From: Monarcha castaneiventris obscurior
Lineage: Eukaryota > Chordata > Aves > Passeriformes > Monarchidae
Direction: 5' to 3'
Assembly (NCBI GenBank): GCA_026261815.1
Contig: JAMPIT010000575.1
Location: forward strand, 38,355,501 to 38,419,500
Length of the DNA stretch: 64,000 nucleotides
Position numbers and translations under genes: made by a program. The notes under the pieces were generated by a model. The model worked only from the letters and a program-made list of their open reading frames with translations. It had not been told where the DNA came from and did no database searches. The number at the start of each line of letters is the position of its first letter. The first letter of the stretch is position 1. This document shows positions 38,701 through 49,298 of this stretch, piece after piece.

Positions 38701-41700
38701 TCTCAGACTTCTGAGACATTAACTTCAGCCACGATCCAAAGTTACTGAACCTGTGCATCATGCATTATGCTATCTGGGGCAGACATTACTATTTTAGTTT
38801 GGGTTTTCATGATGCATGAAAATGCATCCACACACCACTGCCATATACAGAACTACAAGTATGCACTTCACATACGATGTTTTTTTAGTGGTCAAAAATC
38901 GACTGGAGTCAGCCAGCACCTTCTGAGGAGGAATTGCAGTTCCTCTTCCCTCCCTTTCCCCATTTCAGATTTGATTTCAACAGTTCCTACAAAGCTGATG
39001 ATTCCAGCACTCTCCACCATGCATAAAGAGAAGCAAAAAGCACTCAGTCATTTGAATGGCAAACATTCAGAATCACTAGAGAAAGATAAAGACAATATTT
39101 AGAATCATAAAAAAATATGCATATAGTACTCCAATGCACTTCCTACACACAGATGCACATTCACATTTCCTATACTAAGGTTCTTAAAAGGCATGTTACA
39201 CATCATCCTAACTTTCATCTGCTTTGACATAACCCATAGATATCCTTCAGCCTCAATCAACCTGACATAGTTTGATTTCTGATAAAAAAGAAAAGCATTA
39301 AGTGATAAAATGTGGCAATAGAAAAAAAAAAATCGAAGCTGAAATAACACTTTTAAGAAGTGTTACCTTACAAGAACTAGTGTAAGACTAAAAGAGGGAT
39401 TGATCTCTGAGTTAAGACATCTACAGATAGACATGGGCCCATAGGCACCTGAGCTCACATCTTGGCAGAGACCTAGAGGATATGACAAGGAGCCAAGACA
39501 GCTCTTGTGCTCACACTAAATGATGACACAGGAGACCAGCCACGCTCCAGGCTCTACTGACTGCATCTCCACTGCACCATCACACAGGCTGGGATACACA
39601 ACTTGTACACTGGCCCCAACAACTTGGCATTTCAGGCTCAACTGAATTCTGTCTACAGCTGATTACTGCCAGCAAAAAAATTGCATTAACTTTATGGAAA
39701 GTGGCAGATAAACTAAGTAGTCAAGGCAATCTTGGGAATTTCTTTCCTTGGCATATCTGTTTCTGACTGCAAAGGAAAGAAAAACGTTGTCACCATGTGT
39801 ATTTTGAGCACAGTTCCTACACTTAGCACAGAGCAAGATGACTTTTACAGAAAGTGCTGAAATTCCCCAAATGACTCCATTGTATTAAAGTCAGTTATCC
39901 TACACAGTTTTTATAGATGTTGAGCAGCTGAAAACATGAAATACTCAGGTTTCATTGAAGGCTGAAAAAAAGTTTAAAAAAAAAAGCATAACCTGATTTA
40001 AATGCTAATTTTTGAATAACAAACTATGATAGCACTGCCTTTAGCAGCAGGGAATGAAATTCAAGAATGCACAGATCCACCCCAGTTATCTGATCCTGTG
40101 CAAACTACTAACTCTATGCAACACAGAGATTCAAATAATTCATTGGAACTTCAAAAACAAAGAGCACCAAGTAAACACAACAGCAGTGTCCACATGCAGC
40201 TTTGTTGTCATTTTGTCCACAAGGAAAGGGATGCTATAATTAGTTCCTGGCAAGGGTTAAGTGTTCCTGGCACGTCTCAAACACTGAATGAACATACTCT
40301 GCCATCCGCTTTTGCCTCTTTGCTGAAATTCTTTCTTAAACACTGATTTGATCTTCTAGTTTTAGTCAGACCCTTAAGATTTAAGTGAAAAGGTTAGTAT
40401 CTATCAAGACCAATTTTCTGATATTTTATTTGAAAGCCTGTGACATGGCTAAAACAGGGGGCAGAGCTAAGATTTACTCTGACCACTGGTAAAGCAATAT
40501 ATTCAGTTATAGAGAAATGCTTGGTGAAATAAAACTGTTAAGGAAACAAAAAACTTTAAGTCTGCTCTCAGCTAAGCAAAAAATGACTGGACATTGAAAC
40601 AGGTTTGCTAGAACTGCACACATACATTCAGCTGCTCAACGGTTTGAAGTTTCTTTTTTATTATTTCAATTTAGTTTCTATTGAAGCACTTGCAAACTGA
40701 AAAACAAGAGCACTGTAAAGCTTAATTTACAATATTGAAATGTTTCCTGAAACCTATCCATGGATGGTTAACACAGACACTGATCTCGTGCTTGTACAGT
40801 TTTATACAGACCTAGAATTATTCCACAGAAATGGCTTTCAAAACTAGAATTTCCTGGTCATCTTAGTGTCTTCTAGAAACAATCTGAGATTACAATTGTA
40901 GAGGAAAAGTCAGCAGGACTCCCACCCTCAAACCATTTTTAAAAAACATTCGTAGTATTTATTTAATGATTCTACATAATCTCAGGTAACTTAAACATTC
41001 TGAGAAGTTAACAAACTTTGAGAGGAATTGCTTATTTGGCTGACAAACTATCAGAACCTCTTAATATTAATATTGTAAAAATCAGATTTAGAGGATTTCT
41101 ATGGAAATTGGTGTTACCCCTAAGGGAAGTTAACAGAGAACAGGATGTCCTGTAAAAAAGCAGATTCTCCTATTTTGTTTTTAACTGCTGTTTCACCATA
41201 GGTGCATTTAGAAAGGAGCCGTTCTCCTTTCATGTTCATAATAAACACCAAAGTGATGAGTGAAGACTGTTAACAAAAACACAGTTTACTCTAAATGAAG
41301 TCTCAGAAATAACTGGACTAGCATTTTAATAAATCAAAATAACTGAAGTATCAGGGGAAAATTACACGCAGCACAGGTTTGGGATACATTACAGTTGTTT
41401 ACCCACTTAGTCTTGTTAAGACTTTGAGATGTTCCAAGAAGATGACAAGAAGAGACACATTAATCTGTCTGCATAACTAAGGGGTTTGAGAATGATGATC
41501 AGAGTGAAGAGAGAACAGGTATTCACTCCAGTTTCCCTCTGCCCGGCCACTGGCTTACCCAGGCTGTCTACAGTGGACAGCAGCATTTCAGCAGGTGAAG
41601 CATTCCTGTACATGGATTAGGATTAACAGCAACTACACGGTTGAGACTTCACATGCGATGTTACCCTGAAGTCATCTGAATGATTAATACAAGGTTACTC

Positions 41701-44700
41701 ACAAAATCAGGTCTAAATGGCTTGCAGTACATGGCAACATGAAATTCCATGCATCTGAAGGGAAAATGAATTTATATAAAATAACTCTAGAATGCCTTGG
41801 CAGTAACACCTTATGTCAGAGACATGGAAAACAAGGCATAATCTAAACAGTTGCACCACTAAAGCCAACATACATAAGACATCTTTACAAAGATGACCCT
41901 TACTCCTAAAGACTCTTTCCAAGGCTGTGCCCCACCCTGGCTTTTACTTTTTCCATCAAAATAGTCTTAGTTTCCTATTCTCCAAAAAACCACAGGAAAA
42001 TAAAATTCCAAGTACCTGCAGAGCACCCTCTATTTACTGAAGATGCCAATTTTAAAGAGAGCCTACCTGCCACCAACCAGTGAAAGGATTCTGAGTATGC
42101 AATAGTGGGCACTACTGCAAATAAATAACACGACTGTGTTCAGTATGCACAGAGCATTGGACATTACAAACCCTGCTGCTGGGGTAAGGAGAACTCCATG
42201 AAGGTAACACATGATGCCTGCTAAAAGACAGCAAAGTAAAACAAGTGCTATCCCAAATACTTCATGGCTTTTAGCACCCTCTAGTGACAAAATTAGAATT
42301 TCACAGAGATGATAATGTTCCTACTTCCCACACATGATAAAAGAAGCAGGCGCTTGGTTATCTGAGATGCAATTTACTAACCGTTATCTTCCTAATGCAA
42401 GTTTTCTACACTGGAATGTGACAAGTTATGCTGTTTAATCTTGAGGCATCATTTCAACAATCAAGTGAAAAATCCACACAGACCTAAGCTTTCATTTTAA
42501 GCACTGTGCGAGGACAGCTTAGGTCAAAATCTTTCCTACACCGGGCTACACTTAATTTGTAGTTTAGTATGCTTCATGTAGGAATATATAGGGTCGAATT
42601 TTTGACAGTGTTTTTAAGTAATTTTCACCAAAGCTGTGAAAGGACAACTGCTGTATAAAAGCTGCAGCCACAAGAAGCAGCATGAAAAAGCACACATCTT
42701 TCTTTCATAAATACAATTAGTATCTATTGTTTCATAAAAGCTAGTTAACAAACTAAATTACACTGGATTGCATGCAGCTCACTAATGCCATTATATACTT
42801 TTGTATGATAGCAGAGTTCAGAGGACTTGCACATGAAATCAAGATTATCTTGCCTCACTGTCCCTACAAAGTGTAGGAAAAGTGAATACAATGTTTCGGT
42901 GAGTAAAACATTCAGTATGCCTTATAAAGAAAAAAAAATCTTAATAATAATTAGATCGAAGAACGAATCCATCATACCTGAGAGGAGGTTTGAACAGCAC
43001 TTTGTTCACCAATTCTCACTCATCCCAAGTACTTAAGGCACACTGGTTTTAATAGACACCAGTACACAAAAAACAGGTGCTTTTAATGTGTGAGATTTTA
43101 CCTTTCGGGCCTGTTCTTCAGCTCGTTCTTTCTTGATTTTTTCCAGTTCAGCCAGCAGAGCTGCAGTGTCATCATCATCACTGTCTTCCAAGTCCTCATC
43201 TTCATCATCTTCCTAACAGTAACAAATGGAAGGCAAGATGTAATAAATAAAAAATAAATAAATAATAAATAAATGTAATAAAAATGGCTATGGGCTGCCC
43301 AGCTAAGGCTACAATTTGCTGCTGGCTGATTTCTGAGATACTTGGGTAGCAACAAATACAATACAAATGAGGTTTTTACTCTTTTATAGTGAAGTTGAGA
43401 GAAAAATACGCTTGTGCTTTTGGGATGACTGCAATTAAAAATGCTCTGTAACTGACAGACTAAAGAATGGCTGTCCCCAGTCACTAACCACTGCAATACA
43501 AGTCATTCTGTGTGCCTGATTACCCTGTCCAATACTGCTGGGACCAAAGACCACAGGATTAAAAAACCCTGATCTTTGTCAAGCCTTTGACTTAACTCCT
43601 ACATGTCTGCAGAAGAAGCGGAGTGAAGGGCAAGCATTTGTTGCTCAGGCAGACAGTCATGTGCAGGTATCTCAACAGTTCTACATTTGGGGAATTCTTA
43701 CTAACCCAGTGGTAATGCCTCATACTGTAAGTGGTATTTTCAGTTTCCTAGATTTTTTGTGCTTTCCAAATACCATTACAGCATGGACCAGAATCCTCTG
43801 AACCACTCTGGACTTTAACCACAGTACAGAAGCTGCAAAAGGAACATACACTGGAACCTGTCTGAAATCTTCAGGTGACATAAAAGTACCTATTGTATTA
43901 ACAGCAAATCCTTAAGGCAGGGTACTGCAAGGAAAGAAGACAGAAAAGAAGATACATACATCAGTAAGAGGATCATCTGCATCAAGATTTGCTGCAGGAA
44001 TCTGGTCTAGCCGAGGCTTCTTAGACACAGAAGATGATGTTGTATGTTCTATGATGTAAGAGTTAAAAGAAAAAGTGATTAAGTTGCTTCATTTAACGGC
44101 ATCTAATGTCAGAAAGCAAGAATCTTCACAATTTGTCTTGAATTAGGGTAAGAGAAACAAGGTTACGCTTTTGCCTCAATCTTAAATGCCCATGTTAATT
44201 CCTCCCCCTAGGTTGTAGCCTCAAGAGCAGCAATAACATCCCAAACTGACAATTCAGCCTCCAGAAGTTTTTGAAATCACTACTATTTCAAGCAGAAAAA
44301 TAGCAGAAAAAAACAGCTATGGAGAAACAGCTGTTCTTATTATATACATCCAACTGGAAGGTTGGATAATCCAACCATTTAGGATGATCCTGAAGCATTA
44401 CTATTGGCTAGTTTGGTCCAAACCACATCTACTTTCTTCTGTGAATTTGAGAGCCATGCAATAGCTTCACACCTAAACCTAAAGTACAACAGATTGTAGT
44501 TTAACACTAAAAATGAGTATTTCTCAAAAAGATCTTTGATTCTGTTACTACTTCACCATATCTGAACAGAATCGCATACCTTCAAACACATTTTATTGTT
44601 ACACTGGTGCTGTAGCAGTAGAAGATGAGTCATTACCCCTTCTCCTTCCTGTCTTGCTCGTCCAAGTACAAAAATATTTATTAGCTGTACACACTTGTTG

Positions 44701-47263
44701 CCAATTCATTACAATTATACTGTATCAGCTGGGCATGCTTTTCTACTGGCTGGCCTAGATTTGTGCTAGCATGAAGCCAGTGTGAAAGCCAGTGGACATT
44801 CCCTTGCAGGTCAACAGTTCTGAACTATCAGACCAATACCCTAAATTCTACTCCTATGACATGCTGTCTGCAACTGCAAACTTCTTACAGCACCAAATTT
44901 CATGCAAGAGCAATGTTTCACAAAGGCATTAAGATTTTTGTTTCTTGGTTTTTACCTCTGGTTGGTCTGTCTCTATTCTTTTCTCTTGCAGCAACTCGTT
45001 CTCTCTCCTCCAGCTCCCTTCTGAAATCGCGGTTACGCACCTCTTCAGGAGCATCCTGAGTGGTCTGCCTAAAGCAACAAAAGGGGGAAAAGCCTGAGGT
45101 TTGACAGTCTGCAGCTGGGAGCCATTTTTTCAGGGAGGCCAGTAAGTCCTGGGGTGAGTAGGTAAGGCTAGGAAACAAACTGGGTTCCACGTGAACGTGT
45201 GTTTATTCTCTCTCCAGCAGAGCCCTCCCGTGTACGCACGCACTGCACACAAGGACCCGCCACGGCACACGCTCGTGCTCCTTCCGGCGGCGCTTCAGTG
45301 AACCAGAAAACTCCACTTAAATTCCTACCAAACAGGATGACTGCATCTGTCTGTAGCCACTGTGCTGAAATATTCTGTTCTCCCAGTGTCCTAGTAGACA
45401 TCCACATGCATTATGGTCACCTTTCTTCATTGTCTTACTACCCAAGGTTGCTGATGCAAACCCAGTCTCTCAAGGCTTACAGACAAGACCAACACTGGAA
45501 CATCCTTGTCATCAACCTTTTCTTCTGAATGAGACCAGACCACGACCAATAATAAAAAAGTTGGGAGAACAGACAAAACAGTAGCTTTAGTGAAACACCT
45601 TGTAAACACATGGTCATCCCTCTTTTATGTAACAACATACTGGCAAAAAGCAATGAACTAGAAATATCTGAGTCCTATTAAGTTCCACCTAGAGACTGCT
45701 GAAATTTTTGTGGATATCTTGAAAAGAACTAGTGAATAAAAACAAGCAGCAATTGCTTTCACCTCTCTGTGAAGCCAGTGCTGGAAGTAAGAGTGCCTGG
45801 AAGAAACCCAGACTTGAGCCATTATAAACACATTGTGTGCACAGCCTGTCTTCATGGTGAAGTATTTAATTTGCTTTTATAATTAAAAACCTGAATTTGG
45901 AATCCCTGTTAGAGCTGTAAAATCTTCCCAAACCCCATGCCACGTAAACAAACGTGAGTGGGATTGAAGCACTGGACCTTTCCTGCAGTGATGCAGCCCT
46001 GGCAATTTAACAAAGACAATGTTTCAGGTACTTGGGAGAAAGAACAGAAGACACTTGATGCTCCCTCCATCTCTCCCTCTTCACAAAAGCAGGGATTTGG
46101 TAAAACATATATTATATATTCCCATACATACCTGTCCCTACAGACTTCTTCCAAAGCAACAGACTGATGTTCCAAACCCCACTTTTGTTCAGAAAACAAC
46201 CCACCAGCAATTTTCCCCATAACAGCAAAATGCATTTGACAACACTTTTTGTGTTTTTTATTTTGGTATTCATCAAAACACTCAACTCCCTTACAAATAC
46301 ATATTCTTAAAAACCAAAGGGGCAGGAGAGAAGAGGTGACAGGGTAAACATCTACACGAAAAAAGTGCAAATGTAAAACCTTAACAGTAATTTCACTGAC
46401 AAGAGTAACATCAGTTAGCTAAAATGAGCATTTTTAGAATGACACATTTAATTTAAATTCTATCACACTGACTCCAGATTTAATTTACTCTTCCAAAAAG
46501 ATACAGATTTATTATGCATTTGAAACATAGGAAAATATTCCTAAAATCACATTATCTTTCTCACTGGTTAAAGAAACTTCTTCTCCCAGGACCTGCATTA
46601 ACCACCTGCAGCTTAACATCAGCTCTCCCAACACATTCCAACACCACCTGAGTGCTATTCCATGGCTCCCCTGCCTCCTCCTAGTGCCCTTACCACCTAG
46701 GCCTTTGCCAAATACACCATGTGGTTTTCCTGCTTTTAAGATGTGCTCAACTTCACTCCTCCCATCCCACCTTGCTCTGCAAGTGGCAGTACTCCCTGTG
46801 GCTCAGTCCCAATGCCAACTTACTTTCCACTTCACTGCCCAAAATGTTCCGTCTCCAATGCTCATCTTCTGATAATTCATGTGCATAAGTAGCAACAAAT
46901 TATCATTAAAATTAAACATCTCCAAGTCACCTGCAATGCATTTGAGCTCCTAGTTCTGCTTTTGAGACTATCAATCACTTTCAGCCCACTTGTTCAGCAC
47001 TGCTGCACAATCTCTGGACCTTGCTTGATGTCGAACACATCAACACGTATTGAGAAAATTTTAGAGTACCACTCATAACAAAACAGTCATTCCCAGCCTG
47101 TTCTGCCCTGACACCCAAAAATTGATACTAACCTGTATTTGATTTTAGTATGAGAAGGAAGATCTCTGCTGGAATACTGTTTGGATAGCTGGCTTAAGTC
47201 TCCTTCACCTTTTCCTCTTCCTCCTCTGGCAGGTTCAAACGTTGGCCTTGCTGCTGTCGTCAT
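35644..47263 (-). CDS. CWC15: CWC15 spliceosome-associated protein, complete coding sequence
   Basis: Six coding exons on the minus strand: 47133-47263 (start), 44956-45068, 43960-44048, 43102-43212, 36051-36169 and 35644-35773. All have GT-AG borders and consistent phases. They give 230 residues; human CWC15 is 229. The ATG at 47263-47261 starts [20 protein letters not shown]. In order: the conserved Cwf15/Cwc15 N-terminus to KIKYR, a charged helix ([15 protein letters not shown]), an acidic run ([15 protein letters not shown]), a Lys/Glu helix, the motif [11 protein letters not shown], and the C-terminal [16 protein letters not shown] to FMEKYIK. Family knowledge: a nuclear component of the PRP19/CDC5L-associated spliceosome needed for pre-mRNA splicing. 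Tail-to-tail with AMOTL1 and head-to-head with ENDOD1. The introns show it is the parent gene, not a retrocopy. Confidence 0.97.
36051..36169 (-). CDS. CWC15: CWC15 coding exon 6
   Basis: Acceptor ggttctcag and donor gtactg flank [32 protein letters not shown] and NFKVKR. Phase 0 start, two-base overhang at the end. Confidence 0.95.
36170..43101. other. CWC15 large intron (6.9 kb)
   Basis: AT-rich intron. It holds a CR1 fragment at 37372-37530 and otherwise no recognised gene, RNA or repeat. Open frames are short and unconvincing. Confidence 0.6.
37372..37530 (+). mobile_element. CR1 3' end fragment
   Basis: A well-kept CR1 terminus: aatcctggaagtgtttaggg, ggctggatggagctctgag, cctggtctagtggaaggtgt, then cccttccaacccaaac and attctgtgattctatg. 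Plus strand, antisense to CWC15. Confidence 0.92.
43102..43212 (-). CDS. CWC15: CWC15 coding exon 5 (acidic run)
   Basis: Exactly 37 codons in phase 0 at both ends, between acceptor actgttag and donor gtaaaa. Encodes [20 protein letters not shown] and the helix [16 protein letters not shown]. The opposite frame also stays open because of the repetitive GAT/GAA codons, but is not coding. Confidence 0.95.
43213..43959. other. CWC15 intron (0.75 kb)
   Basis: Plain intron except for an AAATA-rich simple repeat at 43240-43285 near its 3' end. Confidence 0.6.
43240..43285. repeat. (AAATA)n simple repeat
   Basis: An imperfect run of aaataa and ataaat words close to the CWC15 exon-5 acceptor. Confidence 0.75.
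43960..44048 (-). CDS. CWC15: CWC15 coding exon 4
   Basis: Between acceptor catcatag and donor gtatgt. Encodes [20 protein letters not shown] and LDADDPLTD, with a short basic KKPR patch. Two-base start overhang, phase 0 end. Confidence 0.94.
44049..44955. other. CWC15 intron (0.9 kb)
   Basis: No feature recognised besides ordinary intronic sequence. Confidence 0.6.
44956..45068 (-). CDS. CWC15: CWC15 coding exon 3
   Basis: Between acceptor ttgctttag and donor gtaaaaa. Encodes [20 protein letters not shown], then [17 protein letters not shown] and one base of the next codon. This is the charged helical part of the conserved N-terminal half. Confidence 0.96.
45069..47132. other. CWC15 intron (2.1 kb)
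   Basis: Mostly AT-rich. A CpG-bearing patch at 45185-45300 stands out. A 153-codon open frame on the minus strand (45909-46370) shows no family features. Confidence 0.55.
45185..45300. promoter_or_regulatory. CpG-bearing patch with CACGTG E-box in CWC15 intron
   Basis: The patch has a dozen or so CpGs inside an otherwise CpG-poor intron and begins with CACGTG at 45188-45193 and a nearby ACGTG. It could be an internal regulatory element. No promoter core was recognised. Confidence 0.3.
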
Positions 47264-47271
47264 CTTCGCTC
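47133..47271 (-). CDS. CWC15: CWC15 exon 2 with start codon
   Basis: Acceptor gattctgtag precedes GAGCGAAG and ATG at 47263-47261; donor gttagt follows at 47132. Encodes [20 protein letters not shown] through [13 protein letters not shown]. An upstream in-frame methionine-like codon lies in the intron and is not part of the exon. Confidence 0.95.
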
Positions 47272-48240
47272 CTACAGAATCAAGGGACAAAACAAGTTGT
47301 TACTAAAACTTACAGTGAAAGACACTCATTAGGAGCCAGTCTGCTCCTGGAACTGTAGAAGAAGTGACAAGTCCCACTGCAGTACACCAGCTGTCACTCA
47401 GCTCATGATCCTAAAATTTAAGTAGCTTTTTATTGATGGAATCTATTCAGGTTTCAAAAGAAAGTATTTTTCAATATGCTTGAAAGATGATACACGGACT
47501 GTAACTTAAAAATGAAGCTACATTTATAAAGTAAATAACAGCAGCCAGGAACTGATCTCACATCCTTAAAGCGAGCAGTACAGTCTTGTACTCCTTCCCC
47601 TCCTGAAAAAACAGAGGGCACTAAGTGCCAAAACCCAGTCTTTCCTTAAACACCTCCAGGGACAGTGACTCCACTATCTCCTTGGGCAGCTCATTCCAAT
47701 GTCTAATCACCCTTTCGGTGAAGAAATTCTTCCTAATGTCCAACCTAAACCCCCACTGGCAAAACTGCAGGTCACTGCCTCTTATCCTGGGAGAAGAGGC
47801 CAATTCCCACATGGCTCCAACCTTCTTTCAGGCAGTTGTAGAAAGCGGTAAGGTCCCCCTGAGCCTCCTCTTCTCCAGGCTAAACATCCCCAGCTGCCTC
47901 AGCCGCTCCTCACAGGACTACATCAGTCTGTACTCAGCTTGGCCTTAAAGGAGCCAGACTCAACCTGAAACCTCTCAGGTTTCAGAAATACCTGAAGAAG
48001 CCTCTTTAGCGCTACCAGGAGTTATCGGCCAAGAGGGAGTGACCGAGCTCGGCCTGCAGCTGAATTGCCTCGGCCTTGCCGGGGTGCGCCCTCACGGGGG
48101 GCCCGAATCGCAGCACCGGGCCCGGCCGCAGCCCGTCCCCTCGCTGTGCCCGCCTCCCCCCCGCCACCCCCTGCCCCAGGGCCGCCTCTCCTCCTTCAGG
48201 GCCCTCCCGCAGCCTCCCCGCCGCTCTCCCGAGCACTCAC
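47272..48240. other. CWC15 first intron (1 kb)
   Basis: Contains a CR1 fragment (47618-47950) and, toward 48240, the CpG island edge. No other feature. Confidence 0.6.
47618..47950 (-). mobile_element. CR1 fragment in CWC15 first intron
   Basis: On the minus strand this reads as the CR1 ORF2 end and 3'UTR: FRLDIRKNFFTERVIRHWNE, then PKEIVESLSLEVFKERLG. Preceding DNA matches the CR1 text tcttctccaggctaaacatc. The terminal octamers are missing. Sense orientation relative to CWC15. Confidence 0.92.
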
Positions 48241-48330
48241 ACCGCGGCCGCCGCCACCCTGCGCAGCCGGGCCCTAGAGCGCCACCATAGCTCCGCCAGG
48301 CACCCACAGTGCACCGCGGCGGGCCATAGA
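48241..48330 (-). other. CWC15: CWC15 untranslated exon 1 (3' border fixed, 5' end approximate)
   Basis: In the CpG island a good donor gtgagt (plus 48240-48235) lies upstream of the exon-2 acceptor, leaving a GC-rich untranslated leader. No TATA box is seen, so the transcription start is estimated only. Confidence 0.55.
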
Positions 48331-48354
48331 CACGGGACCATAGAGAGGGGCGCG

Positions 48355-48371
48355 GCCGCCATGATGGCGGC
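48355..48371. promoter_or_regulatory. YY1-like inverted pair GCCGCCATGATGGCGGC
   Basis: The 17-mer reads the same on both strands apart from its middle base. It contains GATGGCGGC and, on the other strand, CATGGCGGC, both fitting the YY1 promoter core ATGGCGGC. The plus strand also provides strong Kozak contexts for two overlapping-region ATGs. Confidence 0.5.
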
Positions 48372-48888
48372 GGGGCGGGAGGGCCCTGGGGCCCCGGGGC
48401 CCCGGGAGCGGCCCCGGGAGCGGCCCCGGCCCCGGCCCCGGCCCCGGCCCCGGCCCCGGCCCCGGGAGCGATGGCGGCCCCAGGAGCGATGGCTGCCCCG
48501 GCCTCGGGAGCGATGGCGGCGGCCCCGGGAGCGATGGCGACAGCCCCGGCCCCGGGAGCGATGGCGACAGCCCCGGCCCCGGGAGCGATGGCGGCAGCCC
48601 CGGGAGCGATGGCGACAGCCCCGGCCCCGGGAGCGATGGCGGCAGCCCCGGCCCCGGGAGCGATGGCGACAGCCCCGGCCCCGGGAGCGATGGCGACAGC
48701 CCCGGCCCCGGGAGCGATGGCGGCAGCCCCGGGAGCGATGGCGACAGCCCCGGCCCCGGGAGCGATGGCGGCAGCCCCGGCCCCGGGAGCGATGGCGGCA
48801 GCCCCGGGAGCGATGGCGCCTCCGCCGCGCCTGTCAGGGCCCCAGGGATGGGGTTAAGGAGGGAGGGCTGGGAGCCTTGTGGAGATAA
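48361..48888 (+). CDS. Hypothetical Arg/Pro/Trp-rich ORF divergent from CWC15
   Basis: An ATG in good Kozak context (gccgccATG, followed at once by a second ATG with A at -3 and G at +4) opens 175 codons to TGA. The product begins [20 protein letters not shown], runs into a poly-Pro-Arg stretch, then about 14 RERWRQP-type repeats made by the minisatellite. It would be extremely basic. Because the repeat units are multiples of three bases, other frames also stay open: an Ala/Gly/Met-Ala frame from 48471 to 48857, and a Leu/Pro/Ser frame on the minus strand. The open frame may therefore be a by-product of the repeat. No family is recognised; translation is unproven. Confidence 0.2.
   Translation: MMAAGREGPGAPGPRERPRERPRPRPRPRPRPRPRERWRPQERWLPRPRERWRRPRERWRQPRPRERWRQPRPRERWRQPRERWRQPRPRERWRQPRPRERWRQPRPRERWRQPRPRERWRQPRERWRQPRPRERWRQPRPRERWRQPRERWRLRRACQGPRDGVKEGGLGALWR
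48422..48463. repeat. (GGCCCC)7 hexanucleotide repeat
   Basis: Seven perfect copies of GGCCCC on the plus strand (GGGGCC on the minus, CWC15-sense, strand), next to related gggagcggcccc words. The same hexamer as the C9orf72 repeat, at a short length. Confidence 0.9.
48466..48822. repeat. GC-rich minisatellite, ~15 units of mainly 21 and 27 bp
   Basis: Units start with GAGCGATGGC and continue either as GGCAGCCCCGG (21-bp unit) or as GACAGCCCCGGCCCCGG-type (27-bp unit, also with GGCAG). The two lengths alternate in a higher-order manner. The first two units differ in length (15 and 24 bp) and the last is truncated. Seven units carry GATGGCGGC. All typical units are multiples of three bases. 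Confidence 0.92.
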
Positions 48889-49057
48889 CGTGGGAGAATA
48901 GAAACAGTGGCAGGCGGAGGAAAAGGGAGTACCCAAGGTATTCTCCTTATTCCGGCGTGTGTATTAGGAACATCAGTTTGACTGTAAGGTAGCGAGTCAT
49001 GTCTGACTTGTCCCTGCCCTCCTTGCAGAGAACTCCTTTATATGGTGTAGATGTTTA

Positions 49058-49298
49058 TACAATAAGATTTAGATTGGCTATAAGGAAGACATTTTTTACT
49101 GTGACGGTGTTGAGGCGCTGGAGGAGGTTGCACAGAGAAACTGAGGATGCCCCATCCCTGGAAGTGTCCACAGCCAGGCTGGACGGGGCTTTGAGCAACC
49201 TGGCCTAGTGGAAGGTGTCCCTGATCATGGCAGGGGGGTTAGAACTATATGATCTTTAAGGTCCCTTCCAGCCCAAAGTGTTCTAGGATTCTATAATC
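49058..49298 (+). mobile_element. CR1 3' end fragment
   Basis: Shows the CR1 coding end (FRLAIRKTFFTVTVLRRW) and the standard tail: gaagtgtccacagccaggct, gagcaacctggcctagtgga, then cccttccagcccaaag and ggattctat. Plus strand. Confidence 0.92.

Larger units (their letters stand above)
48020..48840. promoter_or_regulatory. CpG island with CWC15 promoter
   Basis: Strongly GC- and CpG-rich sequence, unlike the AT-rich surroundings, covers CWC15 exon 1 and its upstream side. No TATA box is seen; a CTGCGCA NRF1-like half-site lies near 48258 and a YY1-like palindrome at 48355. This is a typical dispersed housekeeping promoter and could fire in both directions. Confidence 0.8.

Noticed and set aside
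43098..43496. A 132-codon minus-strand frame rich in Met/Lys
   Set aside because: It is the wrong frame of CWC15 exon 5; the Met/Lys run comes from GATGAT/GAAGAT codons read out of phase.
45909..46370. A 153-codon minus-strand frame in a CWC15 intron
   Set aside because: Cys-rich and in the sense direction, but with no recognised domain, splice signals or codon preference; treated as chance.
35644..47263. CWC15 as a processed pseudogene
   Set aside because: Introns, intact splice sites, a full 230-codon frame and a CpG-island promoter show the functional parent gene.
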